DNA of 23,560 bases from Fimbriimonadales bacterium (GTDB lineage Bacteria; Armatimonadota; Fimbriimonadia; Fimbriimonadales; GBS-DC): assembly GCA_026416655.1 (NCBI GenBank), contig JAOAES010000090.1:1-23560 (forward strand), given 5' to 3'. Both the position numbers and the translations under genes were made by a program. Positions within the stretch are counted from its first letter, which is position 1; every line of letters starts with the position of its first letter. The notes under the pieces are model-generated. The model worked only from the letters and a program-made list of their open reading frames with translations. It was not told where the DNA came from and did no database searches. This document shows, piece by piece, positions 7,914 through 15,700 of the stretch.

Positions 7914-10826
7914 TTATCGGGCGACCACCAGCGGACGGACGACCCGCGCCACTTCGCCTTCATCGCCCGTTGCGATAATCTGGAGCTGGTAGGTTCCCGG
8001 CGGCACGGCAATCCCCGCGTCGGTACGCCCGTTCCAGGTCGCCGTAGCGACCCCTGCCGAACGGGTGCCGTTTTGTAGACGCGCGACGGTCTTACCTGTT
8101 GCATCCTGAATCAGCACCTGCACGTTCGCGTCGCCGTTCAGCGCGTATTGCACCGCATACTGATTGCCCCGGCTCTGGGTGATGGCGACGTTGGTTACTT
8201 GCAGGCGGCTGGCGCGCGCGGGTTGCGCCTCGATGACGAAGCGGCGACGGCTGTTCTCGTCGGTGCGGAACCGATAGGAACTCTGCTGCAACATCGAGAC
8301 ACGCTGTCCAGTCGCCTGGTCAATCAGGGTCAACCGCATGCCCTTCGGCACAGGAAGCTCCTGAGTCCACTGCAGCGTGGTCTCCGCTTCGGGTTGGTCT
8401 GTTGTAATCTCAATTTCCCATCGCTGCGCCCGTTTCGTATTGCGGCGCAGGTCTTGCGCCAGAGCGCTGCGGGTGCGCTGGTCAAGCACACGAATTGCCA
8501 CATAGGACTTGAACATCGGGGGCTTCTCCACATCCTCGCGTCCCAGCTCGTCACTGGCGTTTGAGGCGGTTCCGATGAGGTTGTTCGCATCCTCGCGGTC
8601 GCCGCTGCGAGCAATCAGGCGGAGGAGCCAGCCATCGGACTGGGTCGCTTCGACGCGCGGCGACTGATCCGCGCGACTGCGAACCGCGCCCACAGGGGGC
8701 ACCACGAGCGTACACGGTTTGAGGGCTTTCACCCAGTGCGCTTGCCAGGCGATGAGTTCACCCAGGGGCGCCGTGCGCCAAGTGTATTCACCTGTCAACG
8801 GGACATAGCGATAGAGCTGAAGCCGGATATATTCGCGGTCGGCGGCTTCCTGCAGTCCGAGTCGCTGCACTTGCCCGCCCGCGCCCACAATCTCAACTTC
8901 GCATGCCGCCCACGGCACATTGAACGGGAACGGATTGCCAATCATGTTCCAGCCTTCCTGAAGCGGAATCAGGTAGGCAGTGTTCGTATCGATCTCTTGG
9001 TCGCCCAGTATGAAGGCGGGCGAGGTCGTGCGCAGGAAGTAACCTACCCCGCGCGGCGGCGTGGGGGTGTTCGAACCATCGGGGCGCACCGCCAGGTCGG
9101 GAGGTTCAAAACTGGCGCGCGGGTCTTTCGAGGTCGCCGTGTAGCGGGCGTAAGTCCCCTGTTCCGGCAGATACCGCGCCAATATGACATCGTTGCCGAA
9201 GACCTCTTCGGGGGTCAGCGAGATGTTGTAGGGCGTGGAGAACATCGCCAGCCCTGCATTCTGCACATAGGCTTTCGCGATGACGCGCGTTGAGCCACTG
9301 CCCGTAACGCCGTCTTGCCCGACCGCTTCCACGGAAATCGTATGGCGTCCCTCGCCCGGCAACGACACCATAAAGTCCAGCGTGATGGTCTTGCGCGGAA
9401 CATCAACTACTGCAGTCGGCTCCCAGAGGCTGCGCGGCAGCGGGTCGCCGTTCAGGCGCACATTCAAGATGTTCGCTGTATCGTTGTTCAGCACGCGACG
9501 CAGCACGACATTGACGCGCACTAAGCGGGTGTCGACCGTCGTGCCCGAAACCGGCGCAGTGAACGCGATTCCGACTCCGCCAACGCCACGCAACGCCTGA
9601 TCCAGATCGATGATGCCGTAGCCCAGTTCGGGGTCAGGTACAGGGCGTCCGCGCGAATCGGCGGTCTCCTTGAGAGAAACAACCGCTTCAGGCTCGGTCG
9701 TGTTCGGGCCATGGCGCTGCGCGCCGGCGGAGAGCAAGAGCGCAACCGCCGCCGCTACATACGGACCGGAATACGAAGTGCCCTGAACATAGTCATATTG
9801 CTGGCTGGTGGAGGCGGTGGTCAGCACACCGTCGTAGTAGCTACTTGCCTGGTCGCCGCCCGGCGCCGCCAAGTCAATATTCCCGTAGTCCGAATAGGAC
9901 GCCTTCGCCCCTGTGCGCCCCACAGCGGACACTCGAACCACATTATCGTAGCTGGAGGGATATGAAGGGACATCGGTATCGCCGTTGCCCGCTGAAGCGA
10001 CAGGCACCACGCCACGTCGGTAAATCTCCTGAATCAGGTCGTTCGCCTGCGGCGAGAAGAAGTAGCCGCCGTAGCTCATGTTCAGCACGTGAATGTTCGC
10101 CGCGTTATCGATCACATGCTGATAGGCTTCTAAAATGTTCTCTGTGTAGAGGGGACCGAGCGGACGTTCGGTGACTTTGAGAGCAACAATTTTCACATTT
10201 TCCCAGAGCAAGCCCGCGATGCCAATGCCGTTGTTGGTCACCGCCGCGGCGACTCCCACTGTAGAGGTTCCATGAGAAAAGCCGGGACCTTCAGGGTCGA
10301 TGTTGTCGTCGGGGGTATCGGCGGCGAAGTTGCGCGAGAGGGGATCATAAATTCCCGCGAGATCCGGATGCGAACGCTGGAAGTTGTCGTCGATGAATGC
10401 GACGCGAATGCCCGCTGCGCCCTTTTCGACATCCCATGCCGCAGGCAGTTTCATCATCTGCAGTGCCCACTGCTCCGAGAACAGGGGGTCATTCGGGACA
10501 TCGTGATAACGCAAGATATAGTGCGGTTCGATGTATAACACATCGGCGTTGTTTTGGAGCGCCTTGACAGTGTCCTGCACCTTCTGCAGCAGGGCTAAGG
10601 GCGCAGCCTGTTCTCGCAGGCGCAACACATAAGTATCGCGCACGGCAATCGGGCGCACATCGGCGTTGACGCCGTTGGCAATTGCACGCGCGGTGTCGAT
10701 GGTGCGTCCGGGCTTCAGGCGCATAAGCATCTCGCCCGGCACGACATCGTCGGGCGTCAGCGTTTGCGCGCCGGCGCAGTGCATTACAATAACTACTCCA
10801 ACCAGCCATCGCCACATCCGTTTCAT
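7914..10826 (-). CDS. subtilisin-like serine protease (S8) with C-terminal FlgD-like cassette
   Basis: 970 aa from ATG at 10826; GGGAGGAG (10833-10840) lies 6 nt upstream and a signal peptide (MKRMWRWLVGVVIVMHCAGA) follows. Residues about 27-110 look like an inhibitor-type propeptide ('VPGEMLMRLKPG' to 'ADVLYIEPHYIL'). The catalytic domain has all the S8 landmarks: Asp146 in 'RVAFIDDN', His185 in 'FSHGTSTVG', oxyanion Asn281 in 'VASAGNGD', and Ser351 in 'GTSYSGPYVAAA'. The usual 'GTSMAxPHVAG' is altered (Pro-Tyr instead of Pro-His), but the catalytic residues are intact. A Big_9-like or adhesion-type Ig region follows (about 425-515). From about 519 comes the shared cassette: 'LQEGWNMIGNPFPFNV', 'DGWLLRLIARSGDRED', 'TGQRVSMLQQSSYRFRT', then the FlgD-like Ig domain ending PLVVAR. 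An exported protease, perhaps acting on the neighbouring surface proteins (inference). It lies 85 nt after the CsgG/FlgT-like gene, with a hairpin region in between. Confidence 0.92.
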   Translation of the reverse strand: MKRMWRWLVGVVIVMHCAGAQTLTPDDVVPGEMLMRLKPGRTIDTARAIANGVNADVRPIAVRDTYVLRLREQAAPLALLQKVQDTVKALQNNADVLYIEPHYILRYHDVPNDPLFSEQWALQMMKLPAAWDVEKGAAGIRVAFIDDNFQRSHPDLAGIYDPLSRNFAADTPDDNIDPEGPGFSHGTSTVGVAAAVTNNGIGIAGLLWENVKIVALKVTERPLGPLYTENILEAYQHVIDNAANIHVLNMSYGGYFFSPQANDLIQEIYRRGVVPVASAGNGDTDVPSYPSSYDNVVRVSAVGRTGAKASYSDYGNIDLAAPGGDQASSYYDGVLTTASTSQQYDYVQGTSYSGPYVAAAVALLLSAGAQRHGPNTTEPEAVVSLKETADSRGRPVPDPELGYGIIDLDQALRGVGGVGIAFTAPVSGTTVDTRLVRVNVVLRRVLNNDTANILNVRLNGDPLPRSLWEPTAVVDVPRKTITLDFMVSLPGEGRHTISVEAVGQDGVTGSGSTRVIAKAYVQNAGLAMFSTPYNISLTPEEVFGNDVILARYLPEQGTYARYTATSKDPRASFEPPDLAVRPDGSNTPTPPRGVGYFLRTTSPAFILGDQEIDTNTAYLIPLQEGWNMIGNPFPFNVPWAACEVEIVGAGGQVQRLGLQEAADREYIRLQLYRYVPLTGEYTWRTAPLGELIAWQAHWVKALKPCTLVVPPVGAVRSRADQSPRVEATQSDGWLLRLIARSGDREDANNLIGTASNASDELGREDVEKPPMFKSYVAIRVLDQRTRSALAQDLRRNTKRAQRWEIEITTDQPEAETTLQWTQELPVPKGMRLTLIDQATGQRVSMLQQSSYRFRTDENSRRRFVIEAQPARASRLQVTNVAITQSRGNQYAVQYALNGDANVQVLIQDATGKTVARLQNGTRSAGVATATWNGRTDAGIAVPPGTYQLQIIATGDEGEVARVVRPLVVAR

Positions 10827-10870
10827 CGGTATCTCCTCCCGATAATTGCCTGTTGATACAGACGCATGAG

Positions 10871-10902
10871 CGGGGGCGCAGGTTTCGGGCGCGCCCCCGA
10901 AA
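10871..10902 (-). promoter_or_regulatory. two mutually exclusive GC-rich hairpins in the leader of the protease gene
   Basis: The gap between the CsgG/FlgT-like gene and the protease gene holds two overlapping inverted repeats. One pairs 10871-10879 (CGGGGGCGC) with 10891-10899 (GCGCCCCCG), a 9-bp stem with an 11-nt loop. The other pairs 10883-10889 (TTTCGGG) with 10896-10902 (CCCGAAA), a 7-bp stem with a 6-nt loop. They share bases, so only one can form at a time. No T-tract follows either on the minus strand, so simple intrinsic termination is not supported; transcript processing, 3'-end protection or attenuation are possible. Confidence 0.4.
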
Positions 10903-10911
10903 AGTTCACCC

Positions 10912-12693
10912 TTACGGGCTGGGCGGCAGCTCCTGCGTGGTGAACTCGAACGGCCGACTCCATACATAACGCAGCTTGCTGCGCGGGTCGGGAATCGGAC
11001 CAGGGTTATCGCTCAGATTGCGCGCACCCACGCGCCAGTAGAGCGTCACCCGCTGCCCTGCCAGCCCCAGACGGTTCAGGAGCCCCGTTTCGAGGTTAAT
11101 GCGCTCGGTCGAGACGGGCGAGCCACCCGCAGCAGTTGAGAGAATCTCGCTGGAGACATACACGCGGTTGCGATCGCTAAAGGTGGGGTCGCCGACCGAG
11201 ACCTCCACGCGATAGGCGTTCGCGCCTTCTGTCGCCAGCCAGCTGAAGCGCACATCTTTGGGATCGACATCTTCACTGCGCTGGACAGGCGTCAGCAGCT
11301 GCACAGGGAGCAGCACCGTTGCCTGCCCCGAACGCACCCGGTCGGAGAGCTTGAAGAGGATGATGGTTTCCCCTTCCGCGTCGATGCGCTCCCGATAGAC
11401 CAACGCGAGTTGATAAGTGTAGGAGCGTCCGGGCGCCACGCCAGGCGCGGGGTCGATTTCCTCCAGCTCCAGATCCTCGCTTCCCTCACGCGGCAAGCTG
11501 GCGTAGCTGAAGGTGCGCGGCACAGTCGTGTCGATAAAGAAGTTCTGATTGCCCGGCGTTACCCCAATCGGCTGCAAGTTGCCGTTGCCGTCCGTGCCGA
11601 TAAAGTCGGAGCGGAAGATTTGCCATTGAATCGTGTCAGGCGCGCTCTTCGCGAACAGGGTGGTTTTCCACGAGATGCGCACATAGGGCTCGAAGTTAGC
11701 GTCCGCGCCCGCTTCCGCCAGCACGGATTGCACAGGCGTATTCCCGCCCGACGAAGCGCGCGCCACGCCAAAAGCGATTAACCCGATGACCAGAATCGGG
11801 CCTAACGAGCGCAGAAGTTTGTTCCCTTCGCCGGGACGGCGAGGTTGCTCGGTCTTGACCTTCCCTGCCTTGACCTGGACGGTGGGCACGCGATAGATGG
11901 CGCGCGCGCGGTCTTCGCTCTGGATACCGCGACCGAAGTCGATAATCTCTCCGACGGCGTCGCTATCGGAGACCTGCGTCACGCGAATACGCCCGACTTC
12001 CTCGCCGCGTCGCACAACGATCATCTCCATCCCGGGCTGCAGTCCACCGCGAATGCCGCGATTCAGCAGCACTTCGGTTCCCGCGCGCGTGGTAAGGACG
12101 GTGGCTTCGGGGATGGTGTAGTTCTGAATGGTGCGTACTGCTTCGAACGCGGCGTTGCGGATGGCTTCCTGCACGAGCGTATCGTCGTCGCCGGTGTAGC
12201 CGGGGCGGCGGTTGCTGTAGCCCGTCGCCACGGCGCCGTTAATCGGCTCCCCGGAGGCGATGTCGATGACGCGCACGGTAATGACCACCTGTGCCTGTTT
12301 CGGGCTGCCCACGAAGGTCACCGCGTTGACTTCGCCTGTGATAATCGACTCGGTTTGCAGGGCGCGTCCCAGGCGCAGGAAGCCCGTCTTATCCAGCGGG
12401 GGCGCAAGGTCGAGGTCTTTGAGTTGCTGTTCCACCTCGCCGCGCGCCAATACCTCGTATTTGCCTGTTTTCTGATATTCGCCCGCGACGGCGTCGGTTG
12501 CAGCGCGGGCGATGCTTGCGCCGCCGTACCCGCTCTTGTTCTCGAAGTCCAGCACCGCGATACGCGGCAGTTGCACCAGCTGGGCGTAGGCGCGCGCAGC
12601 TCCCAGCGGATAGAGCAGCCCCACCATGAGCATGCTCATCACGCCGAGATATGCTGTGCGCGTCGCCCAAGTCCGTCTCATCCGTGTTTTCAC
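10912..12693 (-). CDS. CsgG-like / FlgT-C-like envelope protein with internal membrane segment
   Basis: 593 aa. GTG at 12693 is chosen because AGGAGGA (12703-12709) lies 9 nt upstream. The signal peptide ends near AYA-Q (residue 37). Residues about 42-190 are a CsgG-type domain: 'RIAVLDFENKSGYGG', 'YEVLARGEVEQQLKDL', 'ESIITGEVNAVTF', 'RVIDIASGEPI'. About 195-268 resembles the FlgT C-terminal domain ('VLLNRGIRGGLQPGMEMIVV' with 'VGRIRVTQVSDSDAVGEI'). A basic linker precedes a membrane segment at about 295-313 (LGPILVIGLIAFGVA). The rest looks like two fibronectin/Ig-like beta domains ('VRFSWLATEGANAYRVEVSV', a common extracellular pattern). CsgG is the curli export channel and FlgT a flagellar outer-membrane ring protein, so an envelope assembly or export role is plausible but unproven. 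The gene follows the giant protein gene by 30 nt. The order CsgG domain, basic linker, hydrophobic segment, 'SS' matches the small CsgG-like protein at 4450-5145. Confidence 0.77.
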   Translation of the reverse strand: MKTRMRRTWATRTAYLGVMSMLMVGLLYPLGAARAYAQLVQLPRIAVLDFENKSGYGGASIARAATDAVAGEYQKTGKYEVLARGEVEQQLKDLDLAPPLDKTGFLRLGRALQTESIITGEVNAVTFVGSPKQAQVVITVRVIDIASGEPINGAVATGYSNRRPGYTGDDDTLVQEAIRNAAFEAVRTIQNYTIPEATVLTTRAGTEVLLNRGIRGGLQPGMEMIVVRRGEEVGRIRVTQVSDSDAVGEIIDFGRGIQSEDRARAIYRVPTVQVKAGKVKTEQPRRPGEGNKLLRSLGPILVIGLIAFGVARASSGGNTPVQSVLAEAGADANFEPYVRISWKTTLFAKSAPDTIQWQIFRSDFIGTDGNGNLQPIGVTPGNQNFFIDTTVPRTFSYASLPREGSEDLELEEIDPAPGVAPGRSYTYQLALVYRERIDAEGETIILFKLSDRVRSGQATVLLPVQLLTPVQRSEDVDPKDVRFSWLATEGANAYRVEVSVGDPTFSDRNRVYVSSEILSTAAGGSPVSTERINLETGLLNRLGLAGQRVTLYWRVGARNLSDNPGPIPDPRSKLRYVWSRPFEFTTQELPPSP

Positions 12694-12723
12694 CCTGATT
12701 GCTCCTCCTTCATAGTCTGTTTC

Positions 12724-15700
12724 TCAGCGCGTGAGGACGAGCGGTGCGGTCGCACGGGCGACTTGACCGTCCTCGCTCACGGCTCGAATTTCGATGGTAT
12801 ACGCGCCGGGCGGCAGGGCTGCACCGCTCTGGTCGCGACCGTCCCAAGTGGCTTGTTGGACACCGCTGCGCGTCGCCTGATGGAGCAGCTGGCGCACCAC
12901 CTTGCCGCCAGAGAGAATATTCACCTGCACCGTCGCTTCTCCTGTTAGCTGGAACGCGATGGTGTGCTGATTGCCGCGTCCAGAGTTCACCTGCACTTGC
13001 TGGATGCGCAGCAGTCCACCGCTGGACGCCATCTCGAGGCGGAATCGGCTCACGCCCGTTGCGCCCGTGCGGAAGGTATATGCGCCCGTCGTGCGCAGGT
13101 AGCGTCGCTCGCCCGTCTCCAGATTGACCAGCACGAGGTTCGCCGAGCGCGGCAGTTGCTGCATATCGGGCCAGCGCATCGTGACCTCTCGATTCGGCTG
13201 GCTGGTCTCAACGACGAACTCCCAGTTCGCGCTGCGGGTCGCCGGCTGGATATCCACGCCGTACACGCCGCTCTGGTCGCCCCAGTTAAGGCGCGGCAGG
13301 CTGATATGGACGTAGTCTGCACCGACAGGCGGCGGCTTGAGCAGGTCGTACTCGGTATCGTAGCCTGTCTTCGCCGCACGCGAGACGCCCACATAGGCGC
13401 GGTCCTTCAACTCGCCCGATTGAACCTCCAGCGTCAAGCGCCAACCACCTGCGTTTGCCCCAGTGCTGCGGCTCGACGCGCTGGTCGCCTGCGCTGTCGG
13501 CGGGATAATCAGCGTGGTCGCGCGATAGGCATAGAGCCAGTAGCCTTCCCAGACCTTCATGCGGGTGGTCGCCGTGTATGCGCCGAACGAGTAGCCCCAG
13601 AGCGCGTTCGCCACGATGCCCTTACCGACCGCCGTAGCCAGCGAGACCGGTGTGTTCGTGTCGGGGTCAATCAACTGCACCTGGCTCCAGTTCACATCGA
13701 AAGTGAACGGATTGCCAATCAGGTTCCAGCCTGCCTGCAGCGGAATCTGGAACGGCTGGTTCGTGTCGGCGGCGGTGCCTTGCGTGGTCAGCGGCAGGTC
13801 TTCCGAAGTCTCCAAGAAGTAGCCGCGTCCGAGCTGGAAGCGGTTTGCAGGCGCGTTCGGGTAGAACACGTAGCGCGACTGCGCCGGATCCCAGCTGAAG
13901 AAGCGGAAGGACGCGCTCGCGGGCACATCGAGCAGGGTTTTCACATCCTGCGTGTAGTCATACGGCGCGGAGACGAGGAAGCGTCCCTTGAAGAAGGTGC
14001 GCAGCGGCTCCGACTTGAACTCCCCGATAACCGTGTTTTGCGCCGAATTAATCGTAATCGTGCGCTGGTTCGGGATGAAGGTGAACCCTGTCTTGACGGG
14101 AACCACCACATACTCGCCCGGCGGCACGCTGGGGAAGCTGTAGTTTCCGCTGGCGTCAGTGGTCGCCGTCTGGACGACGGTCGCGCCGAAGCGCAGCTCG
14201 ATCGTCACGCCGGGTTCGGGCGCGCCGCCGAATCGTCGCGTAATCTTGCCCGAAGCCGAGCCGGGCGGCAGCAAGGAGAGCTGGAAGTTGAGCGTGCTGG
14301 TCTGATTCGCAGGCACGGTCAGTGTCTGGCTCTCAGGAGCGTAGCCCGGTGCGACGGCGGTAATCACGTACTCGCCTGCCGGTACGCTGAAGGTGTATTG
14401 CCCGCTCGCGTTGGTCGTCACATCGGCGCGAGTGTTCGAACCCGCCACAGCCGTCACGCGCGCGCCCGCGATAGGCAGCCCCGTGTCAGCGTCAGTGACC
14501 GTCCCTGTCACAGTGCCCGGTTCAGGCTCCAGCACAAAGTCTTGGAGGGCTGTGGTCTGCCCTGTCTGCACTTGCACGTTGCGGTACACGCCATCGGGCG
14601 TGGGCACAATCGGTGGCAGGCTATATGCGCCGAACGCAAGGCTCACCACCGTCACATCCCACGTGCCCACCGGCACGCGCGGCATCAGGAAAGTGCCATC
14701 GGGGTCGCTGAACACTTCCACCGTGAGTTCGGGGTCTACGGTGTTGGTGGCGCGAATTACCGCGCCGCGCACGGGCTGTCCGTTGATATCGATGACGCGC
14801 CCGCTAATCTGTCCCGGCGGGGACGCCAGCATAATCAAGTTGATGACACCCGGATTCGGGTCGGCGTCCGCCACCAGCGTAATCGTCTCCGGGTGCTGAG
14901 TCTTGAAGCCCGGACGCTCCGCATCCACCAGATAGACGCCCGCTTCCAGCCCCACGATTCGGTACAGTCCATTCGAGTCGGTAATCGCGTAGCCTGCGTT
15001 CACGCCCGCGATGCTCGCCGGCGCGATACCGATGACCCGCACCAGCGCGCGCGGCAACGGTGTGAAGGTGCGCGTGTCGGGGTCGTACTGCCGCACCTGC
15101 CCCACCAGCACGCTATGTGTCATCCAGCCGAAGGCGTTGTGCAGGATCTTGTTGCGGTAGGAACGGCACCAAAGCGTCTGTTGCCCACCGATGGTCGGAC
15201 CATCGTTATAGGCAGAGTTGACGCCCTCTACGCCAAACGCCAGGAACGCCACTTTAGAGCGGGTTGCCGAATCGGCGTAGTAGGAGCCAGCATGGTCGGA
15301 AGTGCCCAGCAGCGTGCCCGCGTTCACGCGCGGCTGCGTGTAACGGTAGGCAATCCGGGCGTTCGGGTTCACCGTCACGGTGTCCAGCCAGACCTGATTC
15401 CACGCCGCGTCGGTGTAGAGCGGTCCGGTGCCTGCGCCCACCGGCACAATCACATCAAAGGTGTCGAAGGCGGGCAACACCAGATACTCTGCAGGATGCG
15501 AGAGGCGCAACGCAGACGGCTCATCGATCTGAATGGTGTTGCCCTCGAAACGAATCCATATCGGGATTCCGCCTGGGTTGTTTGCGATAGGATTGGGGTC
15601 TTCACCTGCTGGCGCTGGCTCGCCTGCCAAGATATGGCGCAGCCCACGATAGGGAATCAGGAACACATCGTCCGCCGAGTCGCTGTCGAAGGAGACCCGC

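Noticed and set aside
10827..10967. Longer form of the protease starting at 10967
   Set aside because: It would add 47 basic, Cys-containing residues ahead of a perfect signal peptide and lie across the hairpins and the stop of the preceding gene; ATG 10826 has a good GGGAGGAG.
11845..12948. Plus-strand open frame across the CsgG/FlgT-like gene and the end of the giant gene
   Set aside because: Spans the opposite strand of two well-supported genes and their junction; composition is that of an antisense shadow.
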